This document shows, piece after piece, positions 17,304 to 27,196 of a DNA stretch of 64,000 bases. The stretch is from Phycisphaerae bacterium (lineage in GTDB: Bacteria; Planctomycetota; Phycisphaerae; Phycisphaerales; SM1A02). The stretch lies in NCBI GenBank assembly GCA_002716385.1, contig PBAX01000022.1:124001-188000 (forward strand), read 5' to 3'. The translations under genes and the position numbers were made by a program. The notes below the pieces were generated by a model, which saw nothing but the letters and a program-made list of their open reading frames with translations, had not been told where the DNA came from and ran no database searches. Within the stretch, counting starts at the first letter, position 1. Every line of letters begins with the position of its first letter.

Positions 17304-18839
17304 TCAGGCGGACTGGAGATCCTGACTCTTCTCATCGATGGCGTCCATGAGATCGCCCCATGACTTGTTGAAGGCATCTCGACCTTCGATCTGGAGACGT
17401 TCGCCCAACGCATCGACGTCCAGTCCGGCCGCCTTGCATTGCGCAATGGTCTCGTCCGCCGCCTTCATGTCGGCTTCACTCAGAACACCTGTGACTTCAC
17501 CATGATCGGCGAAGGCCAGAAGCGTCTTCTCGGGGATGGTGTTGACGGTGCCATCCGCAGCCAGGGCAGCCACATAGAAGGTGTCCGGAAGCGAAGGATC
17601 CTTGGTACTGGTGCTGGCGAAGAGCAGTTTCTGAGGATTCGCTCCCTTCGCGGCAAGGGCTTCCCATCGTGGACCGGAGAAGATCTCGTGAAACGCTCGA
17701 TAGCACTGCACTGAAGCAGCCACACCGAGCTTGTCCTTGAGATTGTCCGGCAGGTCGTCCATGGCGGCCTTGTCCCAGCGGGAAACGAAGACCGACGCGA
17801 CCGAGAAGTTGTCGAGTGGCTCTCCCGCCTCGGCTCGTCTTTCCAGACCCTGTATGTAGGCTTCTGCTGCGCGCCTGTACTGGGCTTCCGAGAAGAGCAG
17901 TGTGACGTTGATGTTGATCCCACGCGCAATCAGCTCCTCGATGGCCGGCGCACCCTCGGGCGTGCCCGGGACCTTGATCATGAGATTGGGCGAGTCAGCA
18001 CGCTTGAAGAGCGCATCCCCCTGCTGGATGGTCGTCTCGGTGTCGTTTGCCAGAAGCGGCGAGACCTCCAACGAGCAGCAGCCATCCGTATGACCCGAGA
18101 CATCCCAGATCGTCTTGAACAACGATGCCGCTCGCTTGAGATCCTGAATGGCAAGCGTGAAGAAGATGTCCTCGCGGTCGGTGACGCCTGAAGCACGCAG
18201 GGAGCGGATCTCGGCGTCGTACAGATCGGTGTCCGCGATGGCCTTGTCGAAGATGGAGGGGTTCGAGGTCAGACCGGTAACGGACAATTCCTCGATATAT
18301 CGGGCAAGTGTGCCGTTGTCGAGAATGTCCCGGCGAATGTAGTCCAGCCAGATGCGCTGGCCCGTTTCATGCAGATCGTACATGGGGTTCATGTGTTGCT
18401 CCCTCGCGATACGGAGGACTTCACCGAGACGACGACGGTGGCGTTCCTCACCAGTAAATTCGGCCTTGAGATAAGCCGCAACGATTTCCTTGGCCGGCTC
18501 CACACCAAGCGTACGGGCACCAAGTGTTATCACGTTCACGGCATCGTGCTCCACCATCTGGTGAGCCGTGTAGATGTTCTCCGTCGACGATGCCCGGATG
18601 AGCGGCATCTTGTTGGCCGCCACGGTCACCCCGGCACCACTTCCGCACAACAGGATTCCACGCTCCGCCCGGCCACTTCCGATTTCCTTGCACAAGGCTT
18701 CCGCTGCCAACGGATAGTCGACCGAATCGCCTGTCAACGGGCCGACGAAGTGGACCTCGTGACCAAGTGAACGAGCGACCTCTGCAAGCGGATCCATGAA
18801 CGGACGGCCAGCATGGTCGCTGGCCATGGCGATATGCAT
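17304..18839 (-). CDS. Fused ribose-5-phosphate isomerase B - transaldolase
   Basis: Bifunctional 511-residue protein. Residues 1-~145 are RpiB (SDHAG start; active-site Cys65 in LLCGSGAGVTVAANK), interconverting ribulose and ribose 5-phosphates. Residues ~150-511 are a transaldolase: TSNPSIFDKAI (192-201) and the Schiff-base Lys289 in NLMIKVPGTPEG. The two enzymes are joined in one uninterrupted frame with a linker of only a few residues. At the junction (Met150, 18392) there is an ATG preceded by AGGGAG at a 6-base spacing, so a separate transaldolase could also be made by internal initiation. Its ATG shares one base with the tkt stop (TGATG). Confidence 0.93.
   Translation of the reverse strand: MHIAMASDHAGRPFMDPLAEVARSLGHEVHFVGPLTGDSVDYPLAAEALCKEIGSGRAERGILLCGSGAGVTVAANKMPLIRASSTENIYTAHQMVEHDAVNVITLGARTLGVEPAKEIVAAYLKAEFTGEERHRRRLGEVLRIAREQHMNPMYDLHETGQRIWLDYIRRDILDNGTLARYIEELSVTGLTSNPSIFDKAIADTDLYDAEIRSLRASGVTDREDIFFTLAIQDLKRAASLFKTIWDVSGHTDGCCSLEVSPLLANDTETTIQQGDALFKRADSPNLMIKVPGTPEGAPAIEELIARGININVTLLFSEAQYRRAAEAYIQGLERRAEAGEPLDNFSVASVFVSRWDKAAMDDLPDNLKDKLGVAASVQCYRAFHEIFSGPRWEALAAKGANPQKLLFASTSTKDPSLPDTFYVAALAADGTVNTIPEKTLLAFADHGEVTGVLSEADMKAADETIAQCKAAGLDVDALGERLQIEGRDAFNKSWGDLMDAIDEKSQDLQSA
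18390..18404 (-). promoter_or_regulatory. Internal Shine-Dalgarno and ATG at the RpiB-transaldolase junction
   Basis: AGGGAG (18399-18404 on the minus strand) lies 6 bases before the ATG at 18392-18390, exactly at the start of transaldolase homology. It may be a remnant of a formerly separate gene or a working internal start. Confidence 0.5.
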
Positions 18840-20833
18840 CAGGCCACCCCTTCCATGATGCCGACCAGATTCTGCACACGCTCGGCAACATGTTCCGGCG
18901 TGAAGCCCAGCTGCGAATACACCTTACCGCCCGGTGCCGAAGCACCGAATCGTGAAAGACCGATCACGTCATCCGCGAACTCGTACCAGGTTTCGGGCGA
19001 AGCGGCTTCGACCGCGATGATCGGCCGATCACATGGAACGATCTCGGCCTGGATGTCCTCAGGAAGTTCACGGAAGAGTTCGACGCACGGCATCGATACC
19101 ACACGGACATCCACGCCCTCCTTGGCCAGCAACTCCCTTGCCTGCATGGCCAGATTGACCTCCGAACCCGTCGCGATGATCGTTCCGCGATCGCCATCAG
19201 CCATGATCGAAGCGCCCTTCGATACATCCGCGAATCCAGAATCGTGAATGGGAATGCCCTGACGCGTCAGTACCAGACAAGTCGGACCATCATGTGCCAA
19301 CGCCTCTCGCCATGAGCCGATGCATTCCTGAGCGTCCGCTGGACGGAAGGTGTGCATGCCGGGCATCGTTCGAAGGCCCGCCAGCTGCTCGACAGGCTGA
19401 TGGGTCGGACCATCCTCCCCCAGCGCAATCGAGTCGTGCGTGAAGATGAATATGACCGGCAACTGCATCAGTGACGCCAGCCGTACCGGCTCTCGCATGT
19501 AGTCGAGGAACGAGAAGAAGGTCGCACAATACGGACGTATGCCGCCATGAGCCGCCATACCGTTGCAGATGGCGCCCATCGCGTGTTCCCTGACGCCGAA
19601 GTGGATGTTGCGACCGGTCCAGTCTCCGGTGTTGACGTCGCCGCCATCGATGATGTCGGTCTTGGTCGATGGAGCCACATCGGCCGTGCCACCGACCATC
19701 TCGGGGATTCGAGCGGCAAAGGCGTTCAATACCTTGCCGCCTGCGACACGCGTGGCCACAGATTCGCCGGGCGTGAAGACCGGCATCTCGGCTGAATCCC
19801 ATTCGATCGGGAGTTCGCCACTCATGACGCGTTCGAGTTCCTTGGCAAGATCCGGATGTGCCGCGGCATAGGCTTCCCATCGATTCTTCCAATCGGAGTG
19901 GGTCGCCGCCCTTTCAGCGGCGGCCGTTCGCCAGCAATCGATGATGTCCTGAGGAATCTCGAAGGGCTCGTGTGTCCATCCGAGCGTCTTACGGGTGGCA
20001 GCAACGTTGTCGGCGCCCAACGGTGCGCCATGCGCATGGAAGCTGTCCTGCACCGGCGACCCGTAGCCGATGTGACTGCTGACGATGATCAGAGTCGGAC
20101 GTTCGGTCTCGGCTCGTGCCTCCTCGAAGGCCTTGTCGACTGCATCGAGATCGTTGATGTCATCAACTATGACGACATGCCATCGGCAGGCACGAAAGAC
20201 ACCGGCGATGTCCTCATCGATTTCGTGAGGGGCAGGCCCTTCAAGGGTCACCTCGTTGTCGTCGTAGATGACAGTCAGGTTGCCGAGCTTAAGCCGACCG
20301 GCCAGGGAAGCCGCCTCGTAGGAGATGCCCTCCATCAGGTCGCCTTCACCGGCTGTCACGAAGACATGGTGGTCGATGATGTCGTGACCTTCACAGTTGA
20401 ACCTCGCGGCCAGCATCCGTTCGGCCATGGCCATGCCGACGCCATTGGCAACACCCTGCCCGAGTGGCCCCGTGTTGATCTCGACACCCGGGGTCATGTC
20501 CATTTCAGGATGACCCGGCGTCGCGCTTTCCCATTGCCGGAAGTTCTTCAGATCCTCAATGCTCAGGTCGTAGCCCGCTAGATGAAGCGACGCGTACTGG
20601 AGCATGCAGGCATGTCCACCTGACATGATGAAGCGATCGCGATCCATCCAATGCGGCGATGAAGGGTCGTACCGCATGTGACGAGCCCATAATCGCCAGG
20701 CGACCGGTGCCAATCCCATGGGTGTCCCGGGGTGACCCGAGTTCGCTTTCTCTACCGAGTCAATGGCAAGAAAACGAATTGCATTGATGCAGTCCGTATC
20801 TCGAGATGATGTCTGATGGCCCTCTGGTGACAT
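18839..20833 (-). CDS. tkt: Transketolase
   Basis: Thiamine-diphosphate enzyme transferring two-carbon units between pentose phosphate pathway sugars; 664 residues, the standard length. Landmarks are the N-terminal NAIRFLAIDSVEKANSGHPG, the TPP-binding VFVTAGEGDLMEGISYEAAS to VIYDDNEVTLEG, and the pyrimidine domain with HDSIALGEDGPTHQPVEQLA. It is the first gene of the operon tkt, rpiB-tal, gnd, zwf, histidine phosphatase, pgl. GGGAGGAA precedes the ATG. A possible extended -10 (TGGTAGCAT) lies 53 bases upstream. The region up to the divergent glucokinase gene carries an inverted repeat. Confidence 0.97.
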   Translation of the reverse strand: MSPEGHQTSSRDTDCINAIRFLAIDSVEKANSGHPGTPMGLAPVAWRLWARHMRYDPSSPHWMDRDRFIMSGGHACMLQYASLHLAGYDLSIEDLKNFRQWESATPGHPEMDMTPGVEINTGPLGQGVANGVGMAMAERMLAARFNCEGHDIIDHHVFVTAGEGDLMEGISYEAASLAGRLKLGNLTVIYDDNEVTLEGPAPHEIDEDIAGVFRACRWHVVIVDDINDLDAVDKAFEEARAETERPTLIIVSSHIGYGSPVQDSFHAHGAPLGADNVAATRKTLGWTHEPFEIPQDIIDCWRTAAAERAATHSDWKNRWEAYAAAHPDLAKELERVMSGELPIEWDSAEMPVFTPGESVATRVAGGKVLNAFAARIPEMVGGTADVAPSTKTDIIDGGDVNTGDWTGRNIHFGVREHAMGAICNGMAAHGGIRPYCATFFSFLDYMREPVRLASLMQLPVIFIFTHDSIALGEDGPTHQPVEQLAGLRTMPGMHTFRPADAQECIGSWREALAHDGPTCLVLTRQGIPIHDSGFADVSKGASIMADGDRGTIIATGSEVNLAMQARELLAKEGVDVRVVSMPCVELFRELPEDIQAEIVPCDRPIIAVEAASPETWYEFADDVIGLSRFGASAPGGKVYSQLGFTPEHVAERVQNLVGIMEGVA

Positions 20834-20885
20834 GCTCGATTCCTCCCTGGTTCACCCTGGATTTCGCGGTCCTGATGAGTAGGCC

Positions 20886-20894
20886 ATGCTACCA
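20886..20894 (-). promoter_or_regulatory. Candidate extended -10 promoter of the tkt operon
   Basis: The minus strand reads TGGTAGCAT (TGnTAGCAT), predicting a start near 20879 and a leader of ~46 bases that contains the Shine-Dalgarno sequence. Confidence 0.4.
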
Positions 20895-20903
20895 CGGGTG
20901 GGG

Positions 20904-20935
20904 CCTCCGGAAGTCGACCCGGGCCACTCCGGAGG
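20904..20935. repeat. Inverted repeat between the divergent tkt and glucokinase genes
   Basis: CCTCCGGA (20904-20911) and TCCGGAGG (20928-20935) are perfect 8-bp arms 16 bases apart, in the 196-base divergent region. The position between the two possible promoters suits an operator controlling both arms of the sugar-phosphate cluster. This role is inferred. Confidence 0.4.
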
Positions 20936-21029
20936 ACCTGCTTCGAGTACAGTGGATGGATCCCGTATTCGCCGCATCGAAGTCTCTGAAACGACGTTCG
21001 GGATCCCGGCGGCGGGAGCTGGAGAAGAC

Positions 21030-21698
21030 ATGAATACCCTGGTCTGCGACATCGGTGGCACAAGCGTGAAGGTCCTCCTCTCAGGGGAGACCAAGCGGCG
21101 GAAGGCGCCTTCAGGACCCGAAATGACGGCTGCCGGCATGGTTGACATCGTCAAGGACCTCGGAGGCGACGACTGGTCCTGGGATCGAATCGCGATCGGC
21201 TATCCAGGTCCCGTGGTCCACGGCAAGATCATGTGCGAGCCGTCCAATCTGGGGGATGGATGGGTGGCATTCGACTTCGCCGGAGCCTTCGGATGCCCTG
21301 TGAAGATCGTCAATGATGCCGCCATGCAGGCTCTGGGCAGCTACCACGGGGGGCAGATGCTTTTCATGGGCCTTGGAACGGGCTTGGGCACGGCCATGAT
21401 CGTCAATGGCGAGCTGCAGCCCATGGAGGCCGGTCATCTCCCATACAAGGATGGCAGGACATTCGAGGATTTTGCCGGCAAGCGGGGCTATGCAGAACTT
21501 GGAAAGAAGCACTGGAAGGCGGCGGTGCTCGAGATCATCGCCGAATTCAAACGGGCCCTCGAGCCGGACTACATCGTCATCGGCGGCGGGAATGCCAAGA
21601 AATTCGATCAGGATGAACTTCCCGACTACTGTGAACTGGGGCAGAATGCCAATGCCTTCACGGGCGGCTTCCGACTCTGGGAACAGGGGTCGGAATAG
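21030..21698 (+). CDS. ROK-family glucokinase, polyphosphate-glucokinase-like
   Basis: Phosphorylates glucose (or a related hexose) to glucose 6-phosphate; 222 residues. It starts with the phosphate-binding VCDIGGTSVKVLL, then IAIGYPGPVVHGKI, MGLGTGLGTAMIVNGEL and MEAGHLPYKDG. The ROK zinc motif (CxCGxxGCxE) is absent and the short length resembles PpgK-type enzymes, which use polyphosphate as well as or instead of ATP. The donor cannot be decided by eye. The frame is open from 20886, but GGAGAAG directly before the ATG at 21030 and the start of homology select this start. It leads a plus-strand set with pgi and a debranching enzyme. Confidence 0.82.
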   Translation: MNTLVCDIGGTSVKVLLSGETKRRKAPSGPEMTAAGMVDIVKDLGGDDWSWDRIAIGYPGPVVHGKIMCEPSNLGDGWVAFDFAGAFGCPVKIVNDAAMQALGSYHGGQMLFMGLGTGLGTAMIVNGELQPMEAGHLPYKDGRTFEDFAGKRGYAELGKKHWKAAVLEIIAEFKRALEPDYIVIGGGNAKKFDQDELPDYCELGQNANAFTGGFRLWEQGSE

Positions 21699-21732
21699 CC
21701 TGATCCACAACCGAGGCAACCAGACAAGCTAG

Positions 21733-23409
<1,677 letters not shown>

Positions 23410-23411
23410 TC

Positions 23412-25418
23412 ATGAACGAGCCTCGGAACAATACTCACGGACAACGGCCTGACTACGCCTCGGAATGGTTGCTCACGAATGGTATCGGTGGCTTCGCCAT
23501 GGGCACGCCATCGGGCGCCAATACGCGTCGGTATCACGGACTTCTCGTCGCGGCAGTCAATCCTCCAGTCGATCGCGTGGTCTGCCTGAACAGCACCATC
23601 GATCAGTTTCATCCGACTGCCGAGGAAGGCAGATACTTCCCGCTGAGTACCCAGTTGTTCGGTGGATCCGATGTACCACATCCGAATGGATGGGAATACC
23701 AGGTCGACTTCGAATGCGACATGAAATCCGCGACATGGACATGGGTCGTCGATGGTGGAATCACCATTCGCAAGAAGCTGGCACTCGAGCAGGGATGCAA
23801 TTCGTGCCTGCTCGAATGGACCATCGATGGGCTGGTTCACGACGCCATGCTGACGATCCGACCATTGGTGACGATGCGCAACTTCCATGAGCTGCTCGCC
23901 TCCACTCCGGACGATCTCCAATCGTCCGCGGAAGGCACGCGATGCTGTGTCCAGCGCAACGGTCAGGCGATGATCATGGAGTCCTGTTCCGGTGACTGGG
24001 AATCGACTTGCAACTGGTGGGACAACTTCGACTATCCAAAGGAGATGGCTCGTGGTCAGGATCACACCGAGCATGCGCTCTGTGCCGGCGTCCTCAGGGT
24101 TCCGATCTCTCCTGAATCATCCACGGTCCGAATGAAAGTGTCGCTTCAGGAATCACTGAAACCTTCCCCACCCAGTGTCGACATCCATTCGGATGGAGAT
24201 GTGGTCGCCGATCGTCTGGCCGATGCCTGCCGCCAGTTCATCGTCAAGCGAAGTCATGGTGATGGAGCACCGGCATCCGTCATCGCCGGCTATCCATGGT
24301 TCGCCGATTGGGGACGAGACAGCCTCATCAGTCTGCCCGGACTTTTTCTGAAGCAGGCCCGCGCCAATGAGGCGATCTCCATGCTCGGAGGATTTGCCTC
24401 GCGGATCCGCAACGGAATCATCCCCAATCGATTCGACGACTCTCAGGACAAGGCGTACTACAACACCGCGGATGCGAGCCTCTGGTTCATCAATGCTGTG
24501 CATGCCTGTCATGAAAGCCTTGATGATCCCGGGTCTTCATCGGATCTCATGCTTCTGGTTCAGACCTGCAGGCAGATCGTCGACTCCTATCGTAGTGGCA
24601 CCGACTACGGGATTCGAATCGACTACGACGGCCTGCTGATGGCCGGTATTCCCGGTGAAGCCGTCACCTGGATGGATGCACGAGTCAATGGAGTCGGTGT
24701 AACGGCCAGAATCGGCAAACCAGTCGAACTCTCGGCTCTCTGGTACAACGGGCTCCGATGCCTTGCCGAGATGGTCGCTGATCCAGCCGAATCCGCCGAA
24801 TACAAGGCGGCCGCTGCCCTCACCAGGAAATCGTTCGGCCGATTCTGGAACGAGGCCTCGAACTGCTGCTATGACCTACTGGTTCCTCATCAGGGCAACT
24901 GGCGTGGTGATGCGAGAATCAGGCCCAATCAGATTCTGGCCGTCAGTCTTCGATTCCCTTGCCTCACCGGCCAACAGGCCAAGCTTGTCATGGACTGCGC
25001 CCGAGACCACTTGTTGACCCCGTACGGACTTCGCACGCTCTCTCCGGATGATCCAGATTACAAGGGACGGTATGAAGGCGACATGACCACCAGAGACGAG
25101 TCGTATCACAACGGCACCGTATGGCCCTGGTTGATGGGCCCCTACTGTGACGGACTGCAGGCCATTTCCGAAGACGCGACTGGAACCGACGAACTCATGC
25201 GAGAACTGTTGAATCCGCTGGTCGAATCGATGGATGATGGCTGCACCGGTCAAATCGCCGAGATCTACGATGGTGACAAGCCACACCGAGCACATGGTTG
25301 CCCGGCACAGGCATGGTCGGTTGCCGAAGTGGCCAGAAGCTGGCCCGCTGACCTCCGAGAGGAGGCCCCCGGTGCTGAATGCACCGGGGCCACCTCCGAA
25401 GAATCGATCCTCAGTTGA
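23412..25418 (+). CDS. Glycogen-debranching enzyme (amylo-alpha-1,6-glucosidase, GH133-like)
   Basis: Would remove alpha-1,6 branch stubs of glycogen, supplying glucose to the neighbouring kinase and isomerase. Of 668 residues, the N-terminal beta domain begins EWLLTNGIGGFAMGTPSGAN, typical of the GDE_N region. The (alpha/alpha)6 catalytic part has PWFADWGRDSLISLPGLFL, the YNTADASLWFI segment, NGTVWPWLMGPYCDG and HGCPAQAWSVAEVAR. Homology ends about residue 644; the last ~24 residues are encoded by a strong hairpin sequence. No Shine-Dalgarno sequence is seen, and the ATG follows the pgi stop by 2 bases, implying coupled translation. Confidence 0.92.
   Translation: MNEPRNNTHGQRPDYASEWLLTNGIGGFAMGTPSGANTRRYHGLLVAAVNPPVDRVVCLNSTIDQFHPTAEEGRYFPLSTQLFGGSDVPHPNGWEYQVDFECDMKSATWTWVVDGGITIRKKLALEQGCNSCLLEWTIDGLVHDAMLTIRPLVTMRNFHELLASTPDDLQSSAEGTRCCVQRNGQAMIMESCSGDWESTCNWWDNFDYPKEMARGQDHTEHALCAGVLRVPISPESSTVRMKVSLQESLKPSPPSVDIHSDGDVVADRLADACRQFIVKRSHGDGAPASVIAGYPWFADWGRDSLISLPGLFLKQARANEAISMLGGFASRIRNGIIPNRFDDSQDKAYYNTADASLWFINAVHACHESLDDPGSSSDLMLLVQTCRQIVDSYRSGTDYGIRIDYDGLLMAGIPGEAVTWMDARVNGVGVTARIGKPVELSALWYNGLRCLAEMVADPAESAEYKAAAALTRKSFGRFWNEASNCCYDLLVPHQGNWRGDARIRPNQILAVSLRFPCLTGQQAKLVMDCARDHLLTPYGLRTLSPDDPDYKGRYEGDMTTRDESYHNGTVWPWLMGPYCDGLQAISEDATGTDELMRELLNPLVESMDDGCTGQIAEIYDGDKPHRAHGCPAQAWSVAEVARSWPADLREEAPGAECTGATSEESILS
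25361..25397. terminator. Strong hairpin at the 3' end of the debranching-enzyme gene (possible terminator)
   Basis: GGCCCCCGGTGC and GCACCGGGGCC pair over ~11 bp with one bulged C around a TGAAT loop, extended by GGAGG/CCTCC. It lies inside the coding region, 20-57 bases before the stop, and lacks a T run. It may reduce read-through between this gene and the convergent porin gene. Confidence 0.35.
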
Positions 25419-25446
25419 AAGAGGACCTCAACCGAACAGAGTTCGC

Positions 25447-26895
25447 TCAGAAGAGCAACTGCATCTGAGCACGAATGAGAATCTGGCCACTGTTGTTGCT
25501 GTAGTCGCTTTGCCATCCGGTACCCGAACTGACCCAGTCCGCACTTCCGGGATTTCGATTTGGATTGTTCGGATCATTGTTCGCACCAGGACCATTGGCC
25601 AGGTTCGAAAATGCATATCCGACATCCGCTGAGATCTTGATGTTCTTGGTGCCGGTCGGCCACCAATTGGCACCGAGGGTCAAGGTCGAGTTGTGGCCGG
25701 TCTGGCCTGGCAGATCAAGCGAACCACGATAGTCCTCGATGTTGCCCAACTCATATCTGGAGAAGAGTTCGATGTCTTCCCACGGCATGATGCCGCCCTG
25801 GACAACCCAACCCCATGAATTGATCTTGGTGGTATCGAAGACGACATCGTTGTTTCGACCGGCACCCCATACGAAGTACGAGAAGGCTGTCCAGCCTTTT
25901 CCACCAACCGATGCATCCACGGTGAAACCAATGTTGTTTCGACCATCGACGTTTCCGTACTCGAAGGAGTTGGCTGGATTGTCGAAGTTGTACCACTGGA
26001 CAGCTGCGCCGAGCATGGCACCGAAGTCGGAGTTGCCGTAACCGGAAAGGGAATTGAACATTTTCCAGTCGCCTGCCAGAAGCAGTTGGGCACGGCCCGT
26101 CAGACTGTTTTCGCCGGCCGACGATGCCTGGCCGTTCAATGCCAGAGGTCCATCACTGTACATGCCCTGAAGGGAAAGCCAGTCATTCTTCCAGCCAATC
26201 TCGAGTCCCTGGGTCCAACCGTATGTGAACGCGTTGTTCACCATGGTTCGCTCAACCGCCAACTGCGCGCTGCTGGAGACCAGTTCTTCACGCAGATACG
26301 GCGCCTTGAACTGACCCGCCTTGACGTAGATGCCGTTCTCGAACTTCTTCTGAAGCCAGGCATCCTCGGAATAGAAGTTCGGACCGCCTCCCTCACGGGC
26401 ATTCCGTGTGTTGACGATGGTCATCTTGTACGTCCATGACGGATCGAACACATGACCGCTGAACTTCAATTTGAAACGACGGATCTCGAAACCGTACGCG
26501 TTGGTCTCCTCCGCGGCATCACCCTTGCGATGGTTGAAGGCCCATCGAGTCTGAATCTGGCCATTGAACTTGAGCTTGAACTTGTTGTCTGAGGACTGAA
26601 TGAAGAATCCGCCGTCGTAGCCGGCCAGTGCACTGCTGCCCTGAAGACTCGCCCTGGTATCGGCATCCGCGAGAACATCCTGGACAAGTTCACGGATCTG
26701 CTCCGAACGCTGTTCGGTCATCCAGTCCGTCCCCTGTTCCGCACGAAGCACATCGACCTCGGAACGCAACGTATCGACAAGCTCCCGAAGCTCCTGAACC
26801 TCGTCATTTGCAACGGCGGATCCACTGGACAGGAGAATGGCTCCCATACCCAGTATCGATCCGGTTTTCCATAAACCCCTGGCTTGGAATGCCAT
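25447..26895 (-). CDS. OprO/OprP-type (phosphate-selective-like) outer-membrane porin
   Basis: Outer-membrane beta-barrel channel of 482 residues. A signal peptide (SILGMGAILLSSGSAVAN) is followed by a coiled-coil segment (~30-85, VQELRELVDTLRSEVDVLRA), as in porins that oligomerise or contact peptidoglycan. The barrel starts GGFFIQSSDNKFKLKFNGQIQ, with the EIRRFKLKFSGHVFDPSWTYK pattern of the OprO/OprP family, and ends in aromatic QLLF as outer-membrane proteins do. AGGAG lies 10 bases before the ATG. Substrate selectivity is not predictable here. There are no phosphate transport genes beside it, so the family name should not be read as proof of phosphate transport. Confidence 0.88.
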   Translation of the reverse strand: MAFQARGLWKTGSILGMGAILLSSGSAVANDEVQELRELVDTLRSEVDVLRAEQGTDWMTEQRSEQIRELVQDVLADADTRASLQGSSALAGYDGGFFIQSSDNKFKLKFNGQIQTRWAFNHRKGDAAEETNAYGFEIRRFKLKFSGHVFDPSWTYKMTIVNTRNAREGGGPNFYSEDAWLQKKFENGIYVKAGQFKAPYLREELVSSSAQLAVERTMVNNAFTYGWTQGLEIGWKNDWLSLQGMYSDGPLALNGQASSAGENSLTGRAQLLLAGDWKMFNSLSGYGNSDFGAMLGAAVQWYNFDNPANSFEYGNVDGRNNIGFTVDASVGGKGWTAFSYFVWGAGRNNDVVFDTTKINSWGWVVQGGIMPWEDIELFSRYELGNIEDYRGSLDLPGQTGHNSTLTLGANWWPTGTKNIKISADVGYAFSNLANGPGANNDPNNPNRNPGSADWVSSGTGWQSDYSNNSGQILIRAQMQLLF

Positions 26896-27196
26896 GATTC
26901 ACTTACTCCTATATATGAATGAAACGACACTTTTCAGATGATGGAACGATCCCCCTCTCGCGTTCACATTGTGTTCAGGTTGGATTTCCAGACTGCTAAT
27001 TGCGTTTTTTCACACCCAGCAGGAAGTTCCGCCCGGTGAACATCCATGACCATGGCTGAACATGAGGCAGTCCTGAATCAATCACAAAGCATTGCGAAGG
27101 AAAGATCTAGAGTGGATGCAGCCACTGCAGGCCTCTGGAACGGCTACAGAGTGCGATGGCGTCGTCGGTTGTCGGCTGTTCACTCGAAGCCGAGGC
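26896..27196. other. Intergenic region between porin and glutamate-receptor-like channel genes
   Basis: About 300 bases. It holds the porin leader with a clear AGGAG, a stretch richer in A and T than its surroundings near 26900-26935 (TATATA) and a small CACATTGTG palindrome near 26966. No T-tailed hairpin is visible after the channel gene on the minus strand, and no convincing protein-coding frame on either strand. Confidence 0.6.
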
